A program made the position numbers and the translations under genes. The notes under the pieces are model-generated. The model searched no databases, was not told the DNA's origin, and worked only from the letters and a program-made list of their open reading frames with translations. From the NCBI RefSeq assembly GCF_038148855.1, contig NZ_JBBVGR010000001.1:372001-436000 (forward strand): a DNA stretch of 64,000 nucleotides. The letters run 5' to 3'. The stretch's first letter is position 1. Each line of letters begins with the position of its first letter. This DNA comes from Phycobacter sedimenti (lineage in GTDB: Bacteria; Pseudomonadota; Alphaproteobacteria; Rhodobacterales; Rhodobacteraceae). Shown here one piece after another: positions 44,579 through 52,891 of this stretch.

Positions 44579-45552
44579 CCTCCGAGCGCCCGGTCGCGAT
44601 CAGCTGTGGTGAACCCGCAGGAATCGGCCCGGAAATCGCCGCCAAGGCCTGGGACGCGCTGAAAGCCGGCATTCCGATGCTGTGGATCGGCGATCCGCGC
44701 CACCTGCCCGCCGATGTGCCCTGGCAAGAGGTGGCGGACCCGGCCGATGCCAGCCGCATTTGCCCTCACGCCCTGCCGGTGCTGACGCTCGACTTTGCCG
44801 GGAATGCAAGCACCGGGATCCCCGATCCGAGCAATGCGCGGGGCGTGATTGCAGCCATTGAAACCGGGGTGGCACTGGTCCGCTCGGGCGCGGCTTCGGC
44901 GCTTTGCACCGCTCCGATTCACAAAAAGGCACTGATTGATGGCGCGGGCTTTGCCTATCCCGGCCATACCGAGTTTCTGGCCCATCTTGCCGGGCGTGAC
45001 CGGGTCGTGATGATGCTGGCGAGCGAACAGCTGCGCGTGGTGCCGACGACGATCCACATTGCGCTGTCGGATGTGCCAACGGCCCTCACGCCGAGCCTGT
45101 TGCGGGACACCATCTCCATCACCGCCGATGGCCTGCGCCGCCAGTTCGGCATTGCTCATCCGCGCCTTGCAATCGCCGGGCTCAACCCCCATGCGGGCGA
45201 AGGCGGCGCCATGGGGCAAGAAGAGCTCGAGTGGATCACGCCCTTGATCGAGCAATTGCAGTCACCCGAGATGACGCTGACCGGCCCGCATCCGGCAGAT
45301 ACCCTGTTCCACGCTGCTGCCCGCGCGCGCTATGATGCGGCCATCTGCATGTATCACGATCAGGCGCTGATCCCGATCAAGACGCTGGATTTCGACCGGG
45401 GCGTCAATGTCACCCTTGGTCTGCCTTTCATTCGCACCTCGCCCGATCATGGCACTGCATTTGATATTGCCGGAACCGGCCAGGCCAACCCATCCAGCAT
45501 GATCGAAGCGGTGAAAATGGCGCATCGCATGGCGACCTCCAGCACGGGGTGA
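44575..45552 (+). CDS. pdxA: 4-hydroxythreonine-4-phosphate dehydrogenase
   Basis: A 325-residue enzyme of pyridoxal phosphate synthesis. The N-terminal motif SCGEPAGIGPEI, the metal histidines in FAYPGHTEFLAH and MYHDQALIPIK, and the TSPDHGTAFDIAG block are all normal. It overlaps surA by four bases and is 59 bp before ksgA; surA-pdxA-ksgA is a widely kept order in proteobacteria. Confidence 0.97.
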   Translation: MTSERPVAISCGEPAGIGPEIAAKAWDALKAGIPMLWIGDPRHLPADVPWQEVADPADASRICPHALPVLTLDFAGNASTGIPDPSNARGVIAAIETGVALVRSGAASALCTAPIHKKALIDGAGFAYPGHTEFLAHLAGRDRVVMMLASEQLRVVPTTIHIALSDVPTALTPSLLRDTISITADGLRRQFGIAHPRLAIAGLNPHAGEGGAMGQEELEWITPLIEQLQSPEMTLTGPHPADTLFHAAARARYDAAICMYHDQALIPIKTLDFDRGVNVTLGLPFIRTSPDHGTAFDIAGTGQANPSSMIEAVKMAHRMATSSTG

Positions 45553-45611
45553 TCCCGTCTTTCGCGCGCTGGCCCTTGCCATGAGCACGGCTTTCGCCGC
45601 ATAGGTGGGCC

Positions 45612-46457
45612 ATGAGCCAGATCGATACCCTGCCCCCCCTGCGCGACGTGATCGCCACGCACCAGCTTTCGGCCCGCAAATCGCTGGGCCAGAACTTCCT
45701 GTTGGACCTGAACCTGACTGCCAAGATCGCGCGCCAGGCCGGTGACCTTTCGGGGTGCGACGTGCTTGAGATCGGTCCCGGCCCCGGCGGCCTGACCCGG
45801 GGCCTGCTCGCGGAAGGCGCACGCCGGGTTCTGGCTGTGGAAAAGGACAGCCGCTGCCTGCCGGTGCTGGAGGAGATCGCCGCCGCCTATCCGGGCCGCC
45901 TGCAGGTGATCAACGGCGACGCGCTTGAGATCGACCCGCTGGAGTACCTGACGCCCCCGGTGCGGGTCGTGGCCAACCTGCCCTACAACGTGGGCACCGA
46001 ACTGCTGGTGCGCTGGCTGACCCCGAAAGACTGGCCCCCCTTCTGGCAGAGCCTGACGCTGATGTTCCAGCGCGAAGTGGCCGAACGTATCGTGGCCCGG
46101 CCCGGCTCCAAGGCCTATGGCCGCCTTGCCATTCTGGCCCAGTGGCGAGCCGAGGCGCGCATCGTTCTGTCGCTGCCCCCCGGCGCCTTTACCCCGCCCC
46201 CCAAGGTCAGCAGTGCCGTGGTGCATCTCGATGCCCTGCCAGAACCGCGCTATCCGGCGGATGCGGCGACCCTGTCACGCGTGGTGGCCACTGCCTTCAA
46301 CCAACGCCGCAAGATGCTCCGGGCCAGCCTGAAAGGGGTCTCTCCCGAGATCGAGGACCACCTGAAGACCGCAGGGATCGCCCCGACCGAACGCGCCGAA
46401 CAGGTGAGTCTCGAAGCCTTCTGCGCCCTCGCCCGCAGCCTGAAACCGCTGAGCTGA
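45612..46457 (+). CDS. rsmA: 16S rRNA dimethyladenosine methyltransferase
   Basis: A 281-residue KsgA/RsmA, which dimethylates two adjacent adenosines near the 3' end of 16S rRNA. Motifs: KSLGQNFLLD, LEIGPGPGGLTRGLL (SAM loop), and the catalytic NLPYNV. It ends the lpt-surA-pdxA operon. Its 3' end is overlapped on the other strand by the open frame of the truncated phosphotransferase. Confidence 0.97.
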   Translation: MSQIDTLPPLRDVIATHQLSARKSLGQNFLLDLNLTAKIARQAGDLSGCDVLEIGPGPGGLTRGLLAEGARRVLAVEKDSRCLPVLEEIAAAYPGRLQVINGDALEIDPLEYLTPPVRVVANLPYNVGTELLVRWLTPKDWPPFWQSLTLMFQREVAERIVARPGSKAYGRLAILAQWRAEARIVLSLPPGAFTPPPKVSSAVVHLDALPEPRYPADAATLSRVVATAFNQRRKMLRASLKGVSPEIEDHLKTAGIAPTERAEQVSLEAFCALARSLKPLS

Positions 46458-46459
46458 TC

Positions 46460-46855
46460 CAACCGCTGGGCGCCGACCGTCTTCTTGCCGTGGAGCGCCG
46501 CGAGACAGGCTGCAAGACCGCGGGCCGCATCGTGCCAGTCCGCAATGTGATCTGTCGTGGCCACCTGTCCCTCTATCCAATCGAGAACACCAAACTCGAC
46601 GACGGGTCCTGCCTCCACCTGTCCCCGAAAACGCAACCGTGGCACAGCAAGAGGCAGGTCTTGCAGATGCGCCAGCCCGTCCAGCTCCTTCTTCAGCAGA
46701 ACCGCCGCGCTGCGTCGGGGCATCCGCAGGACCAGCCCGTCGCCCAGGCGAAACACGGCGTTGTCGGTGCCGGATGACGTGAGACGGCTCAAGGAAAGAT
46801 GCCGCCGGTGCGGGGCCTGCTGTGCAAGCGCGCGGGTCAGGTTTTCAATGTCCAT
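46460..46855 (-). pseudogene. N-terminal remnant of an APH-family phosphotransferase
   Basis: About 132 codons read as the N-lobe of an aminoglycoside/choline-kinase-like enzyme: SRLTSSGTDNAVFRLGDGLVLRMPRRS holds the nucleotide-binding loop (given here in two parts, SRLTSSGTDNAVFRLG and DGLVLRMPRRS), then LPLAVPRLRFRGQ and LACLAALHGKK. The similarity stops where ksgA ends on the other strand. From there the frame continues to 46250 only as antisense of ksgA, so the catalytic HGD and DxD region is missing. The open frame starts at an ATG at 46882 or 46855, without a ribosome-binding site. Most likely a decayed gene cut by a deletion. Confidence 0.65.
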
Positions 46856-46938
46856 GGCAACGAGGGGAGAGGTTTCCGGCATGCCGGACAGCTAACCGAA
46901 CGCGGCTGTCGCGTCAGCGAAAACCATCGGGGCGATGC

Positions 46939-46970
46939 AAAAAGCCCCGGTACAGATGCACCGAGGCCTT
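46939..46970 (-). terminator. terminator of the DUF4167 gene
   Basis: On the minus strand GCCTCGGT, GCATCTGT and ACCGGGGC form a stem with one U-G pair, followed by TTTTTGC. It lies about 50 bp after the stop codon of the DUF4167 gene. Confidence 0.7.
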
Positions 46971-47018
46971 AGTCTTTTGCTGGGACATCAAAGCGTCCCC
47001 ACCCATATGGGCATTGCG

Positions 47019-47708
47019 TTATTCAGCAGCTTCTGCGGTGTCTTCCGGCTTGGGCTTGGCGCGGCTGCGTGTGGTTTTCTTGGCCGCTGGCTTTTTCTCG
47101 CCGTCTTCTTTGGCCTCTTCGGCAGAAGCGGCTTCGTCACCGGAGTCATCAGCTGCCTTTTTCGGGGCCGGTTTGCGCGGGGCGCGGGGCTTGCGGGCAG
47201 GTTTCTTTGCCGCAGGCTCTCCGGTTTCCCCCTTGCTTTCAGGGGTTTCTACCAGACCACTGTCCTGATCCTGACCGGCCTCCTGCGCCGCGCTTTCGCG
47301 CGGGTCGATCACATCGGGCTGCGGCGCCTCAGCTGGATCCTGGGCCTTGGCCGTCGATTCACGTTCCTGCCGTTCCAGCCGCTCGGCGCGTTCGCGGTCG
47401 CGCTCGGCCTGGCGTTCGCGGTTCTGGCGTTCCTGCTCTTCGCGGCGCGCATCGATCTCGCGCTGTGCATCGTTGAGCAGGCGCAGGTAATGCTCGGCAT
47501 GCTGCTGAAAATTCTCGGCAGCGACACGATCGTTGCTCAGCTGGGCATCACGCGCCAACTGATTGTATTTGTCGATGATCTGCTGCGGCGTGCCGCGCAC
47601 CTTGCCTTCGGGACCGGAACTGTCGAACACACGGTTGACAACATTGGCACCATTGGCGGGACGGTTCCGGTTCGACTTGGAACGCGAACGTGATTTTGAC
47701 GATCTCAT
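47019..47708 (-). CDS. DUF4167 protein
   Basis: A 229-residue basic protein. The conserved DUF4167 part is at the N-terminus: a basic start RSSKSRSRSKSNRNRP, then NRVFDSSGPEGKVRGTPQQI and ALARDAQ/HAEHYLRLL-like helices (about 25-85). A charged coiled coil (EIDARREEQERQNRERQ) and a Lys/Ala/Pro-rich tail follow. The family is restricted to alphaproteobacteria, has no assigned function and looks like an RNA- or DNA-binding protein. It follows prmC on the same strand after 220 bp that include an AT-rich, promoter-like stretch. Confidence 0.92.
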   Translation of the reverse strand: MRSSKSRSRSKSNRNRPANGANVVNRVFDSSGPEGKVRGTPQQIIDKYNQLARDAQLSNDRVAAENFQQHAEHYLRLLNDAQREIDARREEQERQNRERQAERDRERAERLERQERESTAKAQDPAEAPQPDVIDPRESAAQEAGQDQDSGLVETPESKGETGEPAAKKPARKPRAPRKPAPKKAADDSGDEAASAEEAKEDGEKKPAAKKTTRSRAKPKPEDTAEAAE

Positions 47709-47928
47709 ATGTCTAACGTCAGCCTTGATTTAATGTGTCTAGGACCCAACTCTGTGCGCCGTGGCGCCGGATCATCGACTTTTTGGGCTTGATGTCGCCG
47801 GGAGGCGGTGGCCTCGCTCTTTAAGCGACAGTTTGAGTAACCATTTTCAACGCCCCCATACAAGAGGGTCATGGCGATTTTCGACCTTTTTTCTTTCTAA
47901 AGTACGAATTTTTTTGAGGCAAGCCGGA

Positions 47929-48777
47929 TCAGATGGGCCGAAAACCGCTGACAACCCTGTCACGGCCATCAAGGTCGCGGAGAATCTGCACCTGTTCAAG
48001 TCCGGCAGACCGGAACAGATCCGCCACTGCAGCCCCCTGAGTGTGGCCTATCTCGACCAGGAGACGCCCCCCCTCCACAAGATGCTGCATCACCGAGGAC
48101 AGGATACGCCGATAGGCCTCCAGCCCGTCGGCGCCATCGGTCAGGGCCATCTGCGGCTCATGATCACGGACCTCGGGTGACAGTTCGTCCATTTCGGATT
48201 TTGCAATGTAAGGGGGGTTTGAGACGATCAGATCGAAGTGGCCCGACACACGCGAAAGCCAGTCCGACTGGCGGATGTCTGCGCGATCGGCCACCCCATG
48301 CAACACCGCATTGGCACTGGCCTGCAGGCAGGCGGCTTCGCTCAGATCAACGCCCAGGCCGGTGGCTTCGGGCCGCTCTGCAAGAAGGGTCACAAGGATA
48401 CACCCCGACCCTGTGCCAAGATCCAGAATGCGCGTGTAGGGACGTGACAAGGCTGCCTCGATCAGGGTCTCGGTCTCGGGGCGCGGATCCAGCACATCAC
48501 CAGACACCTTGAAGCGCCGCCCGTAGAACTCCCGCTCACCGATCAGATGAGAGACCGGCACGCGGATACAGCGCAGGGAGACGAGTTGCTCATAGCGGTC
48601 GGCCACCTCGGATGACAGCTCTTCCGGGGCAATCAGAGTGACGCGGCTGGCCTCGATCTTGGCCGCGTGGGCCAATAGCACACGCGCGTCGCGCGCCGGA
48701 TCCGGCACGCCCGCCGCCCGCAGACGCGCGGTGGCCGACGCCATCGCCTGGGCTGCCGTGACCCCGGACAGTTCCAC
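47929..48777 (-). CDS. prmC: release factor glutamine methyltransferase
   Basis: A 282-residue enzyme that methylates the glutamine of the GGQ motif of release factors. The SAM loop is ILDLGTGSGCILVTLL and the catalytic motif is VSNPPYI. It lies directly after prfA, its substrate. The start is taken as GTG at 48777, just after the prfA stop; an ATG at 48744 is an alternative, and longer frames would run inside prfA. Confidence 0.95.
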   Translation of the reverse strand: MELSGVTAAQAMASATARLRAAGVPDPARDARVLLAHAAKIEASRVTLIAPEELSSEVADRYEQLVSLRCIRVPVSHLIGEREFYGRRFKVSGDVLDPRPETETLIEAALSRPYTRILDLGTGSGCILVTLLAERPEATGLGVDLSEAACLQASANAVLHGVADRADIRQSDWLSRVSGHFDLIVSNPPYIAKSEMDELSPEVRDHEPQMALTDGADGLEAYRRILSSVMQHLVEGGRLLVEIGHTQGAAVADLFRSAGLEQVQILRDLDGRDRVVSGFRPI

Positions 48778-48778
48778 C

Positions 48779-49834
48779 CTACTGGCCCATCTCGGCCAGC
48801 ATGCGGGCCTGATCATCCGCGGCCAGCGCGTCGATGATATCATCCAGGTCGCCTTGCATGATCTGGTCCAGCTTATAGAGCGTCAGGTTGATGCGGTGAT
48901 CCGACATGCGCCCCTGTGGAAAGTTGTAGGTGCGGATGCGCTCGGACCGGTCGCCCGACCCCACCTGGCTTGCGCGGCTGGCGGAACGCTCGCTGTCGAT
49001 ACGCTGACGCTCAAGGTCATACAGCCGCGTGCGCAGCACCTGCATGGCGATCTCGCGGTTGCGGTGCTGGGATTTCTCGGAACTGGTGACGACCGTCCCC
49101 GTGGGCAGGTGCGTGATCCGCACCGCCGAGTCGGTGGTGTTCACGTGCTGCCCGCCAGCGCCCGAGGATCGCATCGTATCGATGCGCAGATCGTTGGGAT
49201 CGATGGTGATATCCACGTCCTCGGCTTCCGGCAGCACGGCAACAGTGGCCGCGGAAGTATGGATGCGCCCGCCCGATTCGGTTACGGGCACACGCTGCAC
49301 GCGGTGGACACCTGATTCATACTTGAGCCGGGCAAAGACGTTCTCGCCCTTGATATGGACGGTGACTTCCTTGATGCCGCCAAGTTCGCTCGCCTGTTCT
49401 TCGAGGATATCGAATTTCCAGCCGCGCGCCTCGGCATAGCGCTGGTACATGCGCAGAAGGTCACCTGCGAACAGGGCCGCCTCGTCGCCGCCGGTGCCGG
49501 GGCGGATTTCCAGAATGGCAGGGCGGGCATCGGCCTTGTCCTTGGGCAGCAGCGACAGTTGCAGAGCGCGCTCTGCTTCTGGCAGGGCCGCTTTCAGGCT
49601 GGGCAGTTCTTCCTCTGCCAGCTCTTTCATATCGGGATCCGAAAGCATGGCTTCGGCCTCGGCCATATCCGACAACAGCTTTCGATAGGCAACAACCTGC
49701 TCGGCCACCGGTTTCAGCTCGGAATACTCCCGCGCCAGGGCCGCAATATCTCCGCCGCTGGCCCCATCCGCCATCGCTGCTTCAAGATATTGAAACCGTT
49801 GCAGGATCTGCTCCAGCCGATCTTCGGGTACCAT
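48779..49834 (-). CDS. prfA: peptide chain release factor 1
   Basis: A 351-residue RF1, which ends translation at UAA and UAG. The GGQ motif is in SSGAGGQHVNTTDSAVR, and the stop-codon reading loop region and C-terminal domain are complete. It begins MVPEDRLEQILQRFQYLE. The gene is first in the prfA-prmC unit and diverges from a small secreted protein gene. Confidence 0.97.
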   Translation of the reverse strand: MVPEDRLEQILQRFQYLEAAMADGASGGDIAALAREYSELKPVAEQVVAYRKLLSDMAEAEAMLSDPDMKELAEEELPSLKAALPEAERALQLSLLPKDKADARPAILEIRPGTGGDEAALFAGDLLRMYQRYAEARGWKFDILEEQASELGGIKEVTVHIKGENVFARLKYESGVHRVQRVPVTESGGRIHTSAATVAVLPEAEDVDITIDPNDLRIDTMRSSGAGGQHVNTTDSAVRITHLPTGTVVTSSEKSQHRNREIAMQVLRTRLYDLERQRIDSERSASRASQVGSGDRSERIRTYNFPQGRMSDHRINLTLYKLDQIMQGDLDDIIDALAADDQARMLAEMGQ

Positions 49835-49919
49835 GGGGAAGGCCTATTTTGCTTCTCGGGTCTTGTGGGGCGGCCATGAACGTTTTGGTCTGGCACGTCC
49901 CTTGTGATATTCTAGGGCC

Positions 49920-50225
49920 ATGCAATATGCCAGAGCTGTTCTTTTTTGCGCCTCGTTCTGCATCGGCCTGCCTGCCGTGGCGGATGTTGTCGGGCCGGGC
50001 GGCAAGACCATAGACTGCTACTGCACCGACAAGGCCGGAGCCCGCGTAGAGCTGGGAGAGTTCCGCTGCCTTTTCGTGGATGGGCGCAGCTTCATGGCGC
50101 AGTGCCAGATGTCCCTCAATGTTCCCATGTGGCGAGAGGTGCAGTCGGCCTGCCCCTCGGCCCGTCTGGATCTGCGCCTGACTGCACCGCTGTCGCAGCC
50201 ACCGGCGCGTCTGCCCAGGCTCTAG
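49920..50225 (+). CDS. small secreted cysteine-containing protein, unknown function
   Basis: A 101-residue protein with a signal peptide (YARAVLFCASFCIGLPAVAD) and a mature part of about 80 residues with cysteines in TIDCYCTD, FRCLFVDG, AQCQMS and SACPS. The even spacing suggests disulfides in the periplasm. I do not recognise a named family, but composition and codon use match the neighbours. It is divergent from prfA and is followed by copy 2 of the palindromic repeat. Confidence 0.75.
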   Translation: MQYARAVLFCASFCIGLPAVADVVGPGGKTIDCYCTDKAGARVELGEFRCLFVDGRSFMAQCQMSLNVPMWREVQSACPSARLDLRLTAPLSQPPARLPRL

Positions 50226-50251
50226 CGGTGGCATCCTTTGCAGCGCCATCC

Positions 50252-50273
50252 GCGCCGCGCGTCAGCGCGGCGC
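50252..50273. repeat. GC-rich palindromic intergenic repeat, copy 2
   Basis: GCGCCGCGC, the loop GTCA and GCGCGGCGC, followed by CCGGCCCAAC, match copies 1 and 3 in both the stem and the tail. It lies between the converging small secreted protein gene (plus) and the DUF1499-type gene (minus). Confidence 0.65.
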
Positions 50274-50355
50274 CCGGCCCAACGGGAGCAGTGCATGTAT
50301 CATGCACCTGCGACGGGCGGGAGAGCTTCGCCTGCGACAAAAGCAGAAAGGCAAA

Positions 50356-50814
50356 TCAGTTTGTCGAGGTCTTCTCACCCTCGTCGGACAGGTGAGCTGC
50401 TGAAGGCGCCATCTGGGACAGCCAGGAGTCGATCCGCGCCTTGTTGGTGCCAAGGTCGGAGCGCCCGAACCGCAGCCGCGCATAGACCTTCAGGAATTCC
50501 CCGTCCTGGCGCGCCGTGGTGTAATCGGGAAACCCGAACAGCTTGGTGCGGGTCACATAGGTCGTCATCCGGTCTTCGACCGATCCCGCCAATAGCTTGG
50601 TCCGCGACGCCTGGCCCGCGATCCGGTGAAACCGTTCCAGCCCATCCGGCCCGGTGCGCACCACCCGGAACACACCGCCGCGGAATTCCTTGTCCTCGGA
50701 GAGTTCCGGCTGGGTGTTCCAGTCCAGCGGATCCGACGGCGCCAGCCGAACGAACCCCAAGACGACCACCACAAGGGCCAGTGCAATCCACCCCACCATC
50801 ATCACCCGTCCCAT
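50356..50814 (-). CDS. DUF1499-type membrane-anchored protein
   Basis: A 152-residue protein with one N-terminal membrane helix (MVGWIALALVVVVLGFVRL) and a periplasmic domain. The blocks DPLDWNTQPE, GGVFRVVRTGPDGLERF, VEDRMTTYVTRTKLFGFPDY and LRFGRSDLGTNKARID are characteristic of the DUF1499 family. Function unknown. I chose the ATG at 50814; a further ATG at 50802 would also work. It lies 27 bp after the ends of the ureohydrolase pair on the same strand reading direction, and could be independent. Confidence 0.85.
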   Translation of the reverse strand: MGRVMMVGWIALALVVVVLGFVRLAPSDPLDWNTQPELSEDKEFRGGVFRVVRTGPDGLERFHRIAGQASRTKLLAGSVEDRMTTYVTRTKLFGFPDYTTARQDGEFLKVYARLRFGRSDLGTNKARIDSWLSQMAPSAAHLSDEGEKTSTN

Positions 50815-50883
50815 GCGACTACCCGTCCCCGCCGTCCCGCAACCCGCAGAGGTCATGGTTTCCCGCGTGACCGCTCCGCCTGC

Positions 50884-51831
50884 CTATTTCGTCTTCACAC
50901 CCGGCAACACACAGATCAGCTCATACAGCAGGTTTGCCGCCGTCAGTGCCGTGTTCCCCGAAGGATCATAGGGCGGCGACACCTCGACCAGATCGCAGCC
51001 CACGATATTGAGCCCCTTGAGGGAGCGGATCAGCTCCAGCGCCTGCGGTGTCGTCAGCCCGCCGATCTCGGGCGTGCCGGTGCCCGGCGCATAGGCCGGA
51101 TCGAGACTATCAATATCATAGGTCACATAGACCGGCCTATTGCCGATATCGCGACGAATTTCCGCACCCATGTTGTGCAGCTGCCGCCCCCAGAGCTCCT
51201 GCGCCGGGAAATGCTGGAACCCCCAGGACTGCGCCTCGGCAAAATCCTGCGCCGAATAACCAGTGCCGCGAATGCCGATCTGATAGGTCTTGTCGGGTAC
51301 GATCAGACCTTCTTCATAGGCGCGGCGGAAGACGGTGCCATGGGTTTCCTTTTCGCCGAACATCTCGTCGTTGACGTCCGCATGGGCGTCGATATGCACA
51401 AGCGCCACGGGGCCGTATTTCGCGGCGATGGCGCGCAGGATCGGCAGGGTGATCGAGTGATCGCCGCCCATCGCCACCGGAATGGCCGTGCCGCCCAGAA
51501 TCGCCGCATAGCTGTCCTGTATGATGCGCAGCGAATCCTTCAGCGAAAAGGTGTTGATCGCCAGATCGCCGATATCGGCAATGTTCAGACTGTCAAAGGG
51601 GGCGGCCCCCGTCGCCATGTTGTAGGGGCGCAGCATGGCGCTTTCGGCGCGGATCTGCTTGGGGCCGAACCGGGTGCCCGACCGCCAGGAGGTGCCGATA
51701 TCCATCGGGATCCCCAGAACCGCCACATCCAGCCCCACAAGCGAGGTCGCCTGCGGCAGGCGCATATAGGTGTTGGGCCCGGAGAACCGCGCCAGATCGT
51801 TGCCACTGATCGGTTGATTGAATTCAGCCAT
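50884..51831 (-). CDS. ureohydrolase (agmatinase/guanidinobutyrase-type), first paralogue
   Basis: A 315-residue member of the arginase/agmatinase family. The two-manganese ligands are in MGGDHSITLPIL, VHIDAHADVND and YDIDSLDPAYAPGTGTPE. These enzymes release urea from agmatine, guanidinobutyrate or similar guanidino compounds. It starts 7 bp after the stop of the second paralogue, so both are co-transcribed; the adjoining M20 amidohydrolase might use a product. Substrate is not decided by the sequence. The ATG at 51831 is preferred to a GTG at 51846 inside the upstream gene. Confidence 0.9.
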   Translation of the reverse strand: MAEFNQPISGNDLARFSGPNTYMRLPQATSLVGLDVAVLGIPMDIGTSWRSGTRFGPKQIRAESAMLRPYNMATGAAPFDSLNIADIGDLAINTFSLKDSLRIIQDSYAAILGGTAIPVAMGGDHSITLPILRAIAAKYGPVALVHIDAHADVNDEMFGEKETHGTVFRRAYEEGLIVPDKTYQIGIRGTGYSAQDFAEAQSWGFQHFPAQELWGRQLHNMGAEIRRDIGNRPVYVTYDIDSLDPAYAPGTGTPEIGGLTTPQALELIRSLKGLNIVGCDLVEVSPPYDPSGNTALTAANLLYELICVLPGVKTK

Positions 51832-51838
51832 TCTCTGC

Positions 51839-52810
51839 TCAGCCACTTCTGTTTGTCATGTTCCAGCCCAGAAGGCAGATGATCTCCATCGCCACATGGG
51901 CACCCGCAATCGCCGTGGCGCCGGTGGTATCGAACGGAGGGGAGACCTCCACCACATCGCCACCCTTGATATTGATCCCGGCGATATCGCGCAGGATCCG
52001 CGCCGCCTGCGCCGAGGTCAGCCCGCCCCAGACCGGGGTGCCCGTGCCCGGCGCATAGGCGGGATCGAGGCAATCGATGTCAAAGGTAAGGTAGGTGGGA
52101 CGATCGCCGAGGATTTCCTTGATGCGGCGTGCGGTTTCCACCGGACCGATCTCATGCACCATGGGGGCGTCGATGATATTGACGCCCAGCGTGTCCTCGT
52201 TGGTGGTGCGAATGCCCACCTGCACCGAAGTCGCAGGATCCACGATCCCCGACTTCACCGCCTTGTAGAACATGGTGCCGTGGTCGACGCGGGTGAAATC
52301 ATCGTCCGCCCAGGTGTCGGTATGGGCATCGAAATGGAGCAGCGAGATCGGCCCGTATTTCTCGGCATAGGCGCGCAGGATCGGAAAGCTGATGTAGTGA
52401 TCCCCGCCCAGCGCGACCGAGGCGGTATCGCTGTCCAGCATACCCTTGATATGAGCGGTCAGCGTCTCCGGGAAGGCGGGCACATTGGCATAGTCAAAGG
52501 CCAGATCGCCATAATCCGCGATGGCCAGCTCGCTGAGCGGACAATAGCCCCAGCCATAGGGCGCATCGGGGCTTTGAAGCAAGCTCGCCTCGCGGATCGC
52601 GCGGGGCCCCAGGCGGGTGCCGGGGCGGTTGGTGACAGCCTGGTCAAAGGGCACGCCCGTTACGGCAATATCGGCGGTGCTCAGGTCCTTGGTGTAGCGG
52701 CGGCGCGCAAAGGAGGGTGCCCCGCCAAAGGTGTTTTCGAAACTGAGGCCCTTCAGGTCTTCGCGGGTGAAGGCCTGATCCACCTGGGTCTTTGCGTCTT
52801 CGAGTGCCAT
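51839..52810 (-). CDS. ureohydrolase (agmatinase-type), second paralogue
   Basis: A 323-residue member of the same family, with LGGDHYISFPIL, LHFDAHTDTWAD and FDIDCLDPAYAPGTGTP as manganese ligands. The N-terminal 70 residues (GGAPSFARRRYTKDLSTADI) and the substrate loop differ from the first paralogue, so the two probably accept different guanidino compounds or form a mixed oligomer. It is the upstream gene of the pair. Confidence 0.9.
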   Translation of the reverse strand: MALEDAKTQVDQAFTREDLKGLSFENTFGGAPSFARRRYTKDLSTADIAVTGVPFDQAVTNRPGTRLGPRAIREASLLQSPDAPYGWGYCPLSELAIADYGDLAFDYANVPAFPETLTAHIKGMLDSDTASVALGGDHYISFPILRAYAEKYGPISLLHFDAHTDTWADDDFTRVDHGTMFYKAVKSGIVDPATSVQVGIRTTNEDTLGVNIIDAPMVHEIGPVETARRIKEILGDRPTYLTFDIDCLDPAYAPGTGTPVWGGLTSAQAARILRDIAGINIKGGDVVEVSPPFDTTGATAIAGAHVAMEIICLLGWNMTNRSG

Positions 52811-52891
52811 CGGGCCTGCCCTGCTGTTGTTAACCCTGTTTTAGCCGGGAATAGCCCACTGGCGCGGGCTTGTCACCTCTCCACGCTGATA

